Made by a program: the position numbers and the translations under genes
The notes under the pieces: generated by a model
What the model was told of the DNA's origin: nothing
What the model saw: the letters and a program-made list of their open reading frames with translations, nothing else
The model's database searches: none
Assembly: GCA_022868165.1 (NCBI GenBank)
Contig: JALHYA010000018.1
Location: forward strand, 1-43,489
Source: Patescibacteria group bacterium
GTDB lineage: Bacteria; Patescibacteriota; Microgenomatia; UBA8517
DNA length: 43,489 bases
Reading direction: 5' to 3'
Part shown: piece by piece, positions 7,787 through 14,724 of the stretch
How positions within the stretch are numbered: position 1 is the first letter of the stretch
Layout: each line of letters starts with the position of its first letter

Positions 7787-8740
7787 ATGCCCGCTGCTGC
7801 CCGCCCAAACAGCGAAATAGCCAAGAAAACGGAAGAGTTTTTAGAGTATCTTCAGGTCGAGCGGGGCTCCTCTCCCCTAACCGTTCGAAACTATAGACAT
7901 TATTTAAATCGTTTTATGAATTGGCTTTCTTCGGAAGGCATCCGGCAGGATTTGGCCGATATTAATCAAGACGTAATACGCCAATATAGGGTTTATCTGG
8001 CCCAACTTCCCGACAGAAAAGGCGGAAACCTTTCCCGAAGAACCCAAGGATACCATGCTATTGCCCTGCGCTCTTTTTTGAAATGGCTTATTAAAAACGA
8101 TTATTCGGTAATGGCGCCCGACAAAATAGAGTTGCCGAAAGTGACCGAAAGACAGGTAAAATTTCTATCCGGCGAACAGGTCGATAGACTTCTTAATGCA
8201 CCGAGTTTGTCCACAATTCAGGGTAAAAGAGACAAGGCAATGTTGGAAGTTTTATTCTCAACGGGTCTTCGTGTTTCGGAGTTGGTAAAATTGGACCGGG
8301 ACAAAATCGATTTGGACAGACGCGAGTTTGGGATTATCGGAAAGGGAGGGAGAGCGAGAGTTGTTTTTCTTTCTACCCGCGCTGCCGATTGGCTGCAAAA
8401 ATATCTGGACGAAAGAAACGACCGCTATAAACCGGTTTTTATCAGACATAAAGGGAAGCTGGACCCGACCACCCCCGATGAAAAAACGAGGCTTACTCCC
8501 CGCTCGGTTCAAAGAATGATTAAAAAATACGTACGGAAAATCAAGCTCCCGGTTGATGCCACCCCCCACGTTTTGAGGCACTCTTTCGCAACGGACCTGC
8601 TTATGGCTGGTGCGGATATAAGGAGTGTCCAGGAAATGCTTGGACACAAAAATATCTCAACAACTCAAATTTATACCCATGTTACGAACAAACAGCTACG
8701 TGATATTCATGCCGCTTTCCACGGTAAAGGTGGAAGATAG
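7787..8740 (+). CDS. XerC/XerD-like site-specific tyrosine recombinase
   Basis: A 317-residue phage-integrase-family recombinase. Residues ~12-100 are the SAM-like core-binding domain (TEEFLEYLQVERGSSPLTVRNYRHYL). The catalytic domain carries the first Arg in FSTGLRVSELVKL, the beta-hairpin Lys in IIGKGGRARVVFL, HVLRHSFATDLL (H-x-x-R), MLGHKNISTTQIYTHV (second His and Tyr nucleophile). All five or six active residues are present, so it should be active. Length and the lack of an integrase-specific N-terminal arm-binding domain favour a housekeeping chromosome-dimer Xer. No attachment site or phage gene is nearby. It converges with the transglycosylase gene. Confidence 0.92.
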   Translation: MPAAARPNSEIAKKTEEFLEYLQVERGSSPLTVRNYRHYLNRFMNWLSSEGIRQDLADINQDVIRQYRVYLAQLPDRKGGNLSRRTQGYHAIALRSFLKWLIKNDYSVMAPDKIELPKVTERQVKFLSGEQVDRLLNAPSLSTIQGKRDKAMLEVLFSTGLRVSELVKLDRDKIDLDRREFGIIGKGGRARVVFLSTRAADWLQKYLDERNDRYKPVFIRHKGKLDPTTPDEKTRLTPRSVQRMIKKYVRKIKLPVDATPHVLRHSFATDLLMAGADIRSVQEMLGHKNISTTQIYTHVTNKQLRDIHAAFHGKGGR

Positions 8741-8743
8741 CCC

Positions 8744-8797
8744 TTATGGCATGCAGTTTGGCCAAATTCAAAATTATGGCATGCAGTTTGGCCAAAT
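8744..8797. repeat. Tandem 24-bp duplication at the 3' end of the transglycosylase gene
   Basis: A 24-bp sequence containing ATGGCATGCAGTTTGGCCAA occurs at 8744-8767 and again, identical, at 8774-8797, with a 30-bp period. The second copy encodes the last seven residues and stop of the minus-strand transglycosylase. The first copy is untranslated and fills the gap to the convergent recombinase gene. Confidence 0.85.
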
Positions 8798-9295
8798 GCC
8801 TTTTTTGCCTCGAGAAAGTGCATATGCTGCGGTTTGGACGGCTTCTTCGGCATTAAACCTTAAATCCGGACTTATGTCCTCCCCTATTTCTTTGCGGATA
8901 TTTGCCCAAGTGGTCGGACCAAATTGAAAAAGTCCCGCATAACCCGAGTTTTCTACTAAGGGGTCGAATCCCGATTCGCATACGGCAATATGCCTTAGGA
9001 CATTCGGGTCAACTGCGTACTGCCCCGCAAATCTGTCGATGAAGGCATTTATTTGTTGAGAGCTGAAAATCGGTTGAGGGATTGAGGTTGGAGTAGGAAC
9101 TGGCGTTGGAGGTTTGGGCGTCGGGGTGGGTTTCGGGGTAGGCTTCGGAGTTGGACTCGATGACGGCGTCGGGGCGGGTTTCGGCGTTGGGGTTGTGATA
9201 GCTTTTTGCTGATGGGCCTTCTGGATCGCAAGATACGAAAAAGGAATACCCGTTAACAGGACCCCGAATGCGAAAGCAATTAAGGTATTTTTCAT
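8774..9295 (-). CDS. Secreted lytic transglycosylase (SLT-like) with Pro/Thr linker
   Basis: A 173-residue exported protein. Residues 1-28 are a signal or anchor helix (MKNTLIAFAFGVLLTGIPFSYL). Residues ~33-75 are a low-complexity spacer of TPKP/TPTP units. The remaining ~95 residues are a compact lysozyme-like domain. CESGFDPLVENSGYAGLFQF has the catalytic glutamate (ESG) and the GLFQ motif of soluble lytic transglycosylases, which cleave the MurNAc-GlcNAc bond. It probably acts in peptidoglycan remodelling outside the membrane, with the linker giving reach through the wall. It shares a divergent promoter region with the hydrolase gene. A tandem duplication abuts its stop codon. Confidence 0.85.
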   Translation of the reverse strand: MKNTLIAFAFGVLLTGIPFSYLAIQKAHQQKAITTPTPKPAPTPSSSPTPKPTPKPTPTPKPPTPVPTPTSIPQPIFSSQQINAFIDRFAGQYAVDPNVLRHIAVCESGFDPLVENSGYAGLFQFGPTTWANIRKEIGEDISPDLRFNAEEAVQTAAYALSRGKKGIWPNCMP

Positions 9296-9306
9296 TCCGG
9301 ATGTAC

Positions 9307-9313
9307 TATTATA
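9307..9313. promoter_or_regulatory. Overlapping divergent -10 boxes
   Basis: On the plus strand TATTAT (9307-9312) lies 6 nt before the ATG at 9319. On the minus strand TATAAT (9308-9313) lies 12 nt before the transglycosylase ATG. The two -10 elements share five base pairs, so polymerase binding in one direction should exclude the other. Confidence 0.45.
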
Positions 9314-9318
9314 AAGCT

Positions 9319-9828
9319 ATGAAGACGATAATTTTGCCGGGTTATTCGCCGCACAACAAAGATTGGGTTCTTGGGGTAGCCAAAAATCTAAATCTCCCGC
9401 ACGAAATTAGGCCCGTTTTTTGGGAGCACTGGACTGACCCGAATAAATATTTAAGGCCCAAGGAAAAAAGCCAGGATATAATCGATATTCTTCAAGGAGA
9501 TTCGACAAATCTAGTTGCCAAATCGGTCGGTTCCTTGGTGGCCGCCTATACGGTCGAGGCAATTCCGCAAAGAATAGGAAAGGTAATTTTATGCGGAATT
9601 CCCAGCGTTTCTATGCAAAGGTTGAATATTTTTCAAAAAGCTTTTGAAAATTTCCCGCCGGAAAAAGTAATTATTTTCCAAAACACGAGGGACCCTTTTG
9701 CGACTTTCGAGGAAGTTAATAATTTTATGAAAAAAGTTAATCCGAAGATAAAAGTAATCGAAAAACCACTTCACACCCACAATTACCCTTATTTCATCGA
9801 TTTTGAGAATTTTTTGAAAAAGAAGTAA
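9319..9828 (+). CDS. Small alpha/beta-hydrolase-like protein
   Basis: A 169-residue cytosolic protein, MKTIILPGYSPHNKDWVLGVAKNL. The first strand followed by GYS and the central VAKSVGSLVAAYTV (nucleophile-elbow-like, Ser in KSVGS) suggest an alpha/beta-hydrolase fold of the short RBBP9/YdeN type. A late LHTHNYPYF provides a candidate histidine, and DPFATFEEV a candidate acid. No lid or substrate domain is present. The track begins 17 codons earlier, but that part lies inside the divergent promoter, so ATG 9319 is preferred. Its stop is followed 4 nt later by a strong hairpin. Substrate unknown. Confidence 0.65.
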   Translation: MKTIILPGYSPHNKDWVLGVAKNLNLPHEIRPVFWEHWTDPNKYLRPKEKSQDIIDILQGDSTNLVAKSVGSLVAAYTVEAIPQRIGKVILCGIPSVSMQRLNIFQKAFENFPPEKVIIFQNTRDPFATFEEVNNFMKKVNPKIKVIEKPLHTHNYPYFIDFENFLKKK

Positions 9829-9832
9829 AGCT

Positions 9833-9867
9833 GGAGGGCGTCTGCTTTTGATTTGCAAACGCCCTCC
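9833..9867 (-). terminator. Hairpin terminator of the Flp pilin operon
   Basis: GGAGGGCGT pairs with ACGCCCTCC, extended by four more pairs to a ~13-bp stem with an A-rich loop. On the minus strand it is followed by a T-rich tract, fitting termination of the Flp genes. It may also stop the convergent hydrolase transcript. Confidence 0.7.
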
Positions 9868-9901
9868 GACAGGCCACTTCGTACTTGGCGGCGCCGACGG
9901 C

Positions 9902-10042
9902 CTAGATGTTGGCGACGATGTTCGAGAACACGTTGCCGATGGCCGGCCCCAAGAGCGCCAGGATGACGATCACAACGACAGCGACCAGAACAAGGATCAG
10001 CGCGTATTCAACGAGCCCTTGGCCTTTCGGAAAGTACAACAT
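9902..10042 (-). CDS. Flp-type pilin (46 aa), not in ORF track
   Basis: A 46-residue protein beginning MLYFPKGQGLVEYALILVLV and ending in NVFSNIVANI. It has a short leader, then the GQGLVEYAL motif with conserved Glu-Tyr, and a single hydrophobic helix: the hallmark of Flp/Fap (Tad-type) prepilins, cleaved after the Gly. A strong SD (AAGGAGG) lies 9 nt upstream of the ATG, unlike most genes in this window. It is visibly GC-richer than the neighbouring housekeeping genes. A paralogue lies 92 nt upstream in the same orientation. No dedicated Tad ATPase or RcpA-like secretin is present, so assembly by the PilB/PilC machinery or by genes elsewhere must be assumed. Confidence 0.85.
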   Translation of the reverse strand: MLYFPKGQGLVEYALILVLVAVVVIVILALLGPAIGNVFSNIVANI

Positions 10043-10134
10043 GGTGTATTTCCTCCTTCAGGATTGAGAACGGATGGACGATGGAATAGCCGCAAGTAAA
10101 GTTAGTGCTCTTACCACCTCCTTCGGGCTTAAGA

Positions 10135-10281
10135 TTAGATATTGGCAATGACGTTTGAGAACATGTTGCCAATCGCTGGCCCGATGAGTGCCAAGACGAC
10201 GATGACGATGACTGCGATCAGAACGATGATCATCGCGTACTCGACGAGACCCTGCCCTTGCATTCCGGATCCTTTATCCAT
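10135..10281 (-). CDS. Flp-type pilin paralogue (48 aa)
   Basis: The core reads GQGLVEYAMIIVLIAVIVIV, then LALIGPAIGNMFSNVIANI. It is closely similar to the downstream Flp pilin over its whole mature length. The class III-type cleavage site and +5 Glu-Tyr are intact. The track starts further upstream. ATG 10281 (MDKGSGMQGQG) follows GGGAGG at short spacing, while an internal ATG at MQGQGLVEY follows AAAGGA at 6 nt and is also plausible. A TTGACT-17-TATTAT promoter is placed just upstream. The two copies may be major and minor subunits or alternates. Confidence 0.85.
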   Translation of the reverse strand: MDKGSGMQGQGLVEYAMIIVLIAVIVIVVLALIGPAIGNMFSNVIANI

Positions 10282-10325
10282 GATGCCTCCCAATGGATGA
10301 GACATGTTACAGGTGCGACTGCGCA

Positions 10326-10354
10326 ATAATACGATATTGTTTCCATGAAGTCAA
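10326..10354 (-). promoter_or_regulatory. Promoter of the Flp pilin operon
   Basis: On the minus strand: TTGACT, 17-nt spacer, TATTAT. It lies between the repeated hairpin (10361-10402) and the first Flp gene, leaving a leader of roughly 35-40 nt that carries the SD. Confidence 0.6.
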
Positions 10355-10360
10355 ATTATA

Positions 10361-10402
10361 GGGCACTCACCTTTGAAGCCTTCGCTCCGCAAGCTTGTGC
10401 CC
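10361..10402 (-). terminator. Repeated hairpin element, copy B
   Basis: GGGCAC pairs with GTGCCC around an inner AAGC/GCTT stem. About 38 of 42 positions match the copy at 11412-11454. It follows the LCP-like gene remnant by 20 nt on the minus strand. There is no T-run right after it, so termination is less certain than for copy A. Confidence 0.5.
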
Positions 10403-10422
10403 TCATGCACCTCAATCAAGAA

Positions 10423-10590
10423 CTAGTTGAGCGCAACCTCAAGCAGGGCAAGAATAGCCTCCCTATCGGGGAGGAGAACAGAACCTCCGCCGGGAGTTGT
10501 CCAGGAACTGGTCATGCCGGCAAGGCTGTAGCGCTCAATCCGGGTTGGGTCGGAAGCTACCTGCGCCGCAACTGGCACCAAAGGTAGCAT
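10423..10590 (-). pseudogene. Remnant of an LCP-like (LytR-CpsA-Psr) gene, C-terminal part
   Basis: A 55-codon frame too short for the track, beginning MLPLVPVAAQ. It contains DPTRIERYSLAG, then TPGGGSVLLPDREAILALLE. The GG-SVLLPD-I-L pattern resembles the C-terminal end of LCP wall-polymer ligases (inference from pattern, not alignment). There is no SD and no N-terminal catalytic domain, so a truncated relic is most likely. A free-standing small gene cannot be excluded. It is GC-rich like the Flp genes and is followed by the repeated hairpin. Confidence 0.45.
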
Positions 10591-10625
10591 AGCAGAGAAA
10601 GAATAGCAATTTTTCTAAAAAGAAG

Positions 10626-11378
10626 TTATCTGATTTCCCAGGAGACGGTTACCATTACCGAGAGCTCGGTTTCCCCGGGCTCAATTTGGACTTGGGTTTC
10701 CTCGGGGGTCCCGCCAATGCCTTTTTCAAGGGTAATCGGTCTTGGGGTAATTCCCTGAGACTCGGAAATGTTTATTATTCGCCCAAGTCTAACTCCGGCT
10801 GCTTTGGCCAAACTTTGGGCTTTTTCTCTGGCTTTTCCAACCGCTTCTTCTCGCGCTTCGCCCAAAAGCTTATTTTTTGTTTCCTCGTTTACCTCGAAGG
10901 AGATGTTTGAGACAGTGTTTGCCCCAGCCTCGGTAACTTTGGTTAATATCTCATTTACTTTCTCGATATCCTTAATTTTTACTTCATAAGTTATACTTAT
11001 TCTATATCCTGTAATTGTAGAGCCAGGTGACCGGTAGTCGTATTCGGGATAAACACTATAATTCGTAGTTTTAGTATCTTTCTCCCCCACTCCGAGGGTT
11101 TTTAGGGCATCGGTTAGAGTTTTAGATTTTTGATTGATGAGCTTTTGAGCCGAGGCTAAAGAGGAACCGGTTTCTTCAATCCCGATTGAGATTTTAGCAA
11201 TATCCGGAACAGCCGTAGCCGAGCCTGTTCCCTCAACAACCAAAGGAGTCCCCTTTTGCTGGGATAGAACCGAAAAAGGCAGGGACGGGCCGAATTTGGA
11301 ATAAAGAAAGAGGATAGCAAAGAAGGCAAAAATAAGTGTCAGAGGATGTTTTAAAAAATCTTTGTTCACAAAAGACAT
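10626..11378 (-). CDS. SIMPL-domain (DUF541) exported protein
   Basis: A 250-residue protein with one N-terminal membrane segment (LTLIFAFFAILFLYSKFG) and a single SIMPL/DUF541 domain. Diagnostic stretches are LVVEGTGSATAVPDIAKISIGIE, NYSVYPEYDY, GYRISITYEVKI and EARERAVGKAREKAQSLAKAAG-like sequence (GEAREEAVGKAREKAQSLA here). Family members are periplasmic or cell-surface proteins of unclear function. The track extends 64 codons upstream through a terminator hairpin, which is not credible. ATG 11378 is used here, but TATAAT overlaps it, and the GTG at 11369 sits exactly 7 nt after that -10, so GTG may be the true leaderless start. Confidence 0.85.
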   Translation of the reverse strand: MSFVNKDFLKHPLTLIFAFFAILFLYSKFGPSLPFSVLSQQKGTPLVVEGTGSATAVPDIAKISIGIEETGSSLASAQKLINQKSKTLTDALKTLGVGEKDTKTTNYSVYPEYDYRSPGSTITGYRISITYEVKIKDIEKVNEILTKVTEAGANTVSNISFEVNEETKNKLLGEAREEAVGKAREKAQSLAKAAGVRLGRIINISESQGITPRPITLEKGIGGTPEETQVQIEPGETELSVMVTVSWEIR

Positions 11379-11382
11379 TATA
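11377..11382 (-). promoter_or_regulatory. -10 box of the SIMPL gene (leaderless geometry)
   Basis: The minus strand reads TATAAT followed by 7 nt and an in-frame GTG (11369). This has the same spacing as yebC and the HAD gene. Confidence 0.45.
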
Positions 11383-11411
11383 TACGTTGGGGAAAATAAA
11401 AACAAAAAAAA

Positions 11412-11454
11412 GGGCACAAACCTTTGAAGCCTTCGCTTCGCAAGCTTGTGCCCC
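11412..11454 (-). terminator. Repeated hairpin element, copy A (terminator)
   Basis: GGGCACAA pairs with TTGTGCCC on the minus strand around an inner AAGC/GCTT stem, followed directly by eight T. It is a convincing intrinsic terminator for the PPC-like remnant transcript. It is near-identical to the element at 10361-10402. Confidence 0.75.
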
Positions 11455-11469
11455 TTACGTGCATCTTGT

Positions 11470-11577
11470 TTACGGTAACCAAAGGGTGGAAAGCGTGTAC
11501 GGACTCGGGTCTCCATTGAAGCTGCAGACTTCGATGTAGTAAGTTCCACCAGCAGGGCCGTCAATGGCAACGCCCTC
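11470..11577 (-). pseudogene. Remnant of a secreted PPC-domain protein gene
   Basis: A 35-codon frame without ATG, GTG or TTG start: GGTYYIEVCSFNGDPSPYTL is its core. The GTYY-EV--FNG--SPYTLS pattern is that of the end of a bacterial pre-peptidase C-terminal (PPC) domain. It sits behind a promoter, an AAAGGAGG SD (11581-11586 region) and before a strong terminator. The transcription unit therefore looks complete but the coding region is reduced to a tail, as if an internal deletion had removed the rest. The TTG start in another frame used by the track gives a non-protein-like sequence. Confidence 0.45.
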
Positions 11578-11602
11578 TTGCCTCCTTTTGTTTATCTGTT
11601 TA

Positions 11603-11617
11603 TCGCCGCATCGGCGA
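11603..11617. repeat. Small hairpin TCGCCG-CAT-CGGCGA
   Basis: A perfect 6-bp stem lies in the leader between the predicted minus-strand promoter and the SD of the PPC remnant. It could be the gyrA terminator stem, but no T-run follows. Confidence 0.4.
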
Positions 11618-11640
11618 AGGATCAGAGTTCAAGCGGTTGA

Positions 11641-11669
11641 AGTATAACAAAACCCTATAATTTATTCAA
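11641..11669 (-). promoter_or_regulatory. Promoter reading into the PPC-like remnant
   Basis: On the minus strand: TTGAAT, 17-nt spacer, TATACT. It is placed just after the gyrA stop codon. Confidence 0.5.
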
Positions 11670-11684
11670 TTGGTGTGAAGTATC

Positions 11685-14312
11685 CTATTTTTTCTCTTCT
11701 TCCGTTCCTTTAGCCAGGCAGGTAGCAGCGGCCACGGAGTCGGATTTATCGGTAAAGCGCATAAGAATTACTCCTTGAGTGGCTCTGCCCAATTGGGGAA
11801 TGTTTTTAAGGGGAAGCTTTATAACCTGGCCGAGCTTGCTGGTAATTACTATCTGCTCTACTTCTTGGGTAACCAAAATTGCCGCGGCCAGCATTCCCGT
11901 TCTGGCATTAACCACGGCCGCCTTTACTCCCTTGCCTGCCCTTTTTTGAATCGGGAAAAGATGGGTTCCGGTTCTTTTGCCCAAGCCTTTTTCGGCAATT
12001 GTCAGAATATCCCTGAAAACCTTTCTGCGTTTGTCCGGGCTTTTAGGCTCTTTGGGGGCAAAAACCTCCATTGTCATTACTTCGTCTCCCGGCTCAAGCC
12101 TTATGCCTGCAACACCGCTTGTGGCTCTACCCATCGGTCTTGCGTTTGTTTCGGGAAATCTTATGGATTTTCCGTGTCTGGTTAGCAAAAGAACGTGGTC
12201 GTCTCCGTGGGTAGCGTGAACCGAAACCAAGGAATCGTTGGCATGCAAGTGTATGGCTATAAGGCCCGAAGCCCTTAAATTTTGGTATTGGGACAAAGCG
12301 GTTTTTTTGACCACCCCGAGTTTTGTTGCCATCACCAAGAATTTGTGTTCTCCGTTAGACGAAAGTGGGAAAATCGAGCGAATTTCTTCGTCCTGCTCTA
12401 AATTTAAGAAGTTGACCAAAGCCTGCCCCTTTGCCTGGCGCGAAGTTTCGGGAATTTCCCAGGCTTTTGTGCCGAAAACACGGCCTTTCGTTGTAAAGAA
12501 GAGCATTGTGTCGTGGGTCGTGGCCGAAATAATATGTTCTATTTCATCTTCCTCTTTTGTAGACATGCCCAAAACACCTTTGCCGCCGCGCCTTTGAGCT
12601 TTATATGTTCCCGTTGAAAGTCTTTTTATATAACCGGTTTTGGTTACGGTAATAAGAGTTTCCTCTAAGGGGACCAAATCCTCCTCCGAGAACTCCCCTA
12701 TCGCGGATTTATAGATTTTGGTGCGCCGACTGTCACCGAATTTTTCCGAAAGCTCGCCAACCTCTTTGACTATTATTTCGAGAACCTTTTTGGGGTCTTT
12801 CAAAATTGCAGTCAGAGAATCTATGAGCTTTTTCATTTCTTCGTATTCTTTTTCAATTTTCTCTCTCTCGAGTGCGGCAAGCTTTCTCAACTGCATATCC
12901 AAAATAGCTGTAGCCTGAATGTCCGTAAGACCGAACCTCTTAATCAAATTGGCTTTGGCGTCCTCCTGTGTGCGGCTCGCCCGAATCGTCTTAATTACAG
13001 CGTCAAGATTATCGAGAGCAATTTTCAATCCTTCCAAAATGTGGGCGCGCTTTTTGGCTTCGGTAAGCTCGAATATAGTCCTTCGGGTTACGACTTTTTG
13101 CCTGTGTTTGATATATTCGACAATGATCTGCTTAAGATTTAGAGTGTGCGGCGTGCCGTCAACCAGAGCCACGAAATTTGCCGGGAATGACGATTGAAGC
13201 CTCGTGTGCTTAAAAAGATTATTTAAAACGGATTTCGGTTTCGCATCTCTTTTTAGTTCGATAACAACCCTCATTCCGTCTTTGTCGCTTTCGTCCCTAA
13301 GGTCGGAAATTCCGACAATTTTCTTTTCCTTGACCAACTCCGCGATTCTTTTGACCATCTCGGCCTTGTTTACCTGATAAGGAATTTCGGAGATGATTAT
13401 TTGGCTTTTGCCTTTTGAGCCGTCGGTTATTTCGGCAATACCTCGGACAGAAATTTTTCCCCGGCCTGTGGCATAAACTTCATGAAGTGCTTCGGTCCCG
13501 TAAATTGCCCCGCTCGTCGGAAAATCCGGTCCCGGAACCATTTCGCAGAGCTCCTCAATTGTTACATCGCTTTCAAAACTTAATTCTTCGGGCTTAAGCT
13601 CCCCCTCCTCCAGACGTTTTTGCTCGCCGGATGCAACCAAGTTAATTTTCTTTATCACAAACTCCGTTTGCTCTTCCCTTTTTGTTTGCTCCCCTATTAC
13701 GTGGCCTTTGTTGATGGTGGCGACAATTGCGTTTGCGACTTCCCTTAGGTTGTGTGGAGGAATTTTGGTTGCCATTCCGACCGCGATTCCTTCAGAGCCC
13801 ATCAAAAGCAGATTCGGAAGAAGCGCAGGGAGATAAACCGGCTCTCTGAGGGTTGCATCGAAATTGTCCATAAAATCGGCTGTTTCTTTTTCGATGTCCG
13901 CGAGCATAGTTTGGGCAATCGGAGCAAGTTTTGTTTCGGTGTAACGCATTGCGGCCGGGGGGTCTCCGTCGACAGAGCCGAAATTTCCTTGACCGGTGAT
14001 TAAGGGATAGCGCATTGAGAAATTTTGGGCCAGACGTACCATGGCGTCGTAAACCGCCATGTCTCCGTGAGGATGGTATTTACCCAAGACTTCTCCGACG
14101 ACTTTCGCGCTTTTGGTAAATCCCGAACCGAGGCCAAGACCCATCAAATGCATCGCGTAGAGGATTCTTCTGTGGACCGGTTTCATGCCGTCGCGGACAT
14201 CCGGAAGAGCGCGTGCAACGATAACGCTCATTGCATAATCGAGGTAACTTTTAGAAAGCTCGGAGGTGATTTCTGCCTGTATAAGCTTGCCTATGTCCAT
14301 ATATATGGACAC
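11685..14312 (-). CDS. gyrA: DNA gyrase subunit A
   Basis: An 875-residue GyrA, the breakage-reunion subunit that introduces negative supercoils with GyrB. The winged-helix region has [16 protein letters not shown], then [17 protein letters not shown]. The catalytic tyrosine lies in [16 protein letters not shown]. The C-terminal beta-pinwheel includes [12 protein letters not shown], the GyrA-box that distinguishes gyrase from topoisomerase IV. The ORF starts at GTG 14312 ([10 protein letters not shown]); ATG 14300 ([11 protein letters not shown]) is the more family-like start. Both lie within an extended palindrome. gyrB is 3.4 kb away, separated by the hppA unit rather than adjacent. Confidence 0.97.
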   Translation of the reverse strand: MSIYMDIGKLIQAEITSELSKSYLDYAMSVIVARALPDVRDGMKPVHRRILYAMHLMGLGLGSGFTKSAKVVGEVLGKYHPHGDMAVYDAMVRLAQNFSMRYPLITGQGNFGSVDGDPPAAMRYTETKLAPIAQTMLADIEKETADFMDNFDATLREPVYLPALLPNLLLMGSEGIAVGMATKIPPHNLREVANAIVATINKGHVIGEQTKREEQTEFVIKKINLVASGEQKRLEEGELKPEELSFESDVTIEELCEMVPGPDFPTSGAIYGTEALHEVYATGRGKISVRGIAEITDGSKGKSQIIISEIPYQVNKAEMVKRIAELVKEKKIVGISDLRDESDKDGMRVVIELKRDAKPKSVLNNLFKHTRLQSSFPANFVALVDGTPHTLNLKQIIVEYIKHRQKVVTRRTIFELTEAKKRAHILEGLKIALDNLDAVIKTIRASRTQEDAKANLIKRFGLTDIQATAILDMQLRKLAALEREKIEKEYEEMKKLIDSLTAILKDPKKVLEIIVKEVGELSEKFGDSRRTKIYKSAIGEFSEEDLVPLEETLITVTKTGYIKRLSTGTYKAQRRGGKGVLGMSTKEEDEIEHIISATTHDTMLFFTTKGRVFGTKAWEIPETSRQAKGQALVNFLNLEQDEEIRSIFPLSSNGEHKFLVMATKLGVVKKTALSQYQNLRASGLIAIHLHANDSLVSVHATHGDDHVLLLTRHGKSIRFPETNARPMGRATSGVAGIRLEPGDEVMTMEVFAPKEPKSPDKRRKVFRDILTIAEKGLGKRTGTHLFPIQKRAGKGVKAAVVNARTGMLAAAILVTQEVEQIVITSKLGQVIKLPLKNIPQLGRATQGVILMRFTDKSDSVAAATCLAKGTEEEKK

Positions 14313-14318
14313 AAGCTT
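14283..14318. repeat. Palindrome over the gyrA start codon
   Basis: TGTCCATATATATGGACA (14294-14311) is a perfect 18-bp palindrome, flanked by AAGCTTG and CAAGCTT, which are inverted repeats of each other. Together they make a ~16-bp stem that includes both possible gyrA start codons. In mRNA it would mask the start; in supercoiled DNA it could extrude as a cruciform. Confidence 0.7.
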
Positions 14319-14337
14319 CGCTTATATCCATGCGTAT

Positions 14338-14366
14338 ATTTTACCTTTATTGAGGCTAATCAACAA
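14338..14366 (-). promoter_or_regulatory. gyrA: Promoter of gyrA
   Basis: On the minus strand: TTGTTG, 17-nt spacer, TAAAAT. The start site would be about 14331, so the whole upstream arm of the gyrA palindrome is in the short leader. Confidence 0.5.
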
Positions 14367-14400
14367 GGGGAAAAGGTAAAAATTTGAGGCTGTCGTCACT

Positions 14401-14724
14401 TCAAAAAAGTTTAATGTGTTTAATCGAAAATGTGTTTGTTTTAAGTCCAATATGGTCAATCATCGGGAAAAATGCCCTGACTTCCGCCTGAAATTTTTCG
14501 GCAAGCCCCGCGGCGAATTTTCCGTATCCGCCTTTTTCGGATTGCAAACAAAGTTTGTTTTCCCAGTCGTGAACTATTGCCAAAATTTTCTCCCCCTCCT
14601 TGTTAAATTCGTCCTGATATTTATCGGTATCGGTTGAATATTTACCGTGGATTAATCTAAAGGATTCGAAAGCCTTTTTATTTTCCGAAAGCATCCGCTC
14701 TACATATTCTTTGTACTTCGTCAT
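14401..14724 (-). CDS. Small hypothetical protein coupled to the nuclease gene
   Basis: A 107-residue hydrophilic, largely helical protein beginning MTKYKEYVERMLSENKKAFESF. It has no signal peptide, membrane helix, metal-binding cluster or recognised motif. The track start is 10 codons further up. ATG 14724 forms an ATGA overlap with the stop of the PD-(D/E)XK nuclease gene, which strongly supports this start and translational coupling. The order hppA - nuclease - this gene suggests one transcript. Whether it works with the nuclease is unknown. Confidence 0.7.
   Translation of the reverse strand: MTKYKEYVERMLSENKKAFESFRLIHGKYSTDTDKYQDEFNKEGEKILAIVHDWENKLCLQSEKGGYGKFAAGLAEKFQAEVRAFFPMIDHIGLKTNTFSIKHIKLF

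Noticed and set aside
7787-8740. A prophage or transposon integrase
   Set aside because: Xer-like size, own promoter, no phage genes, no flanking att-like repeats; the nearby 24-bp duplication is tied to the neighbouring gene end.
10345-10587. Plus-strand ORFs at 10345 and 11336 sharing a TFEAFA-QACA peptide
   Set aside because: The shared peptide is just the repeated hairpin read in frame on the opposite strand; the rest is unrelated and not protein-like.
10361-11454. Repeated hairpins as integron attC sites with the Xer-like gene as integrase
   Set aside because: No RYYYAAC/GTTRRRY core sites, only two copies, and the recombinase looks like a housekeeping Xer located elsewhere; the T-run of one copy fits a terminator better.
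12238-13197. Plus-strand ORFs antisense to gyrA, gyrB and hppA (several of 60-170 codons)
   Set aside because: Shadows of long, well-conserved genes on the minus strand.
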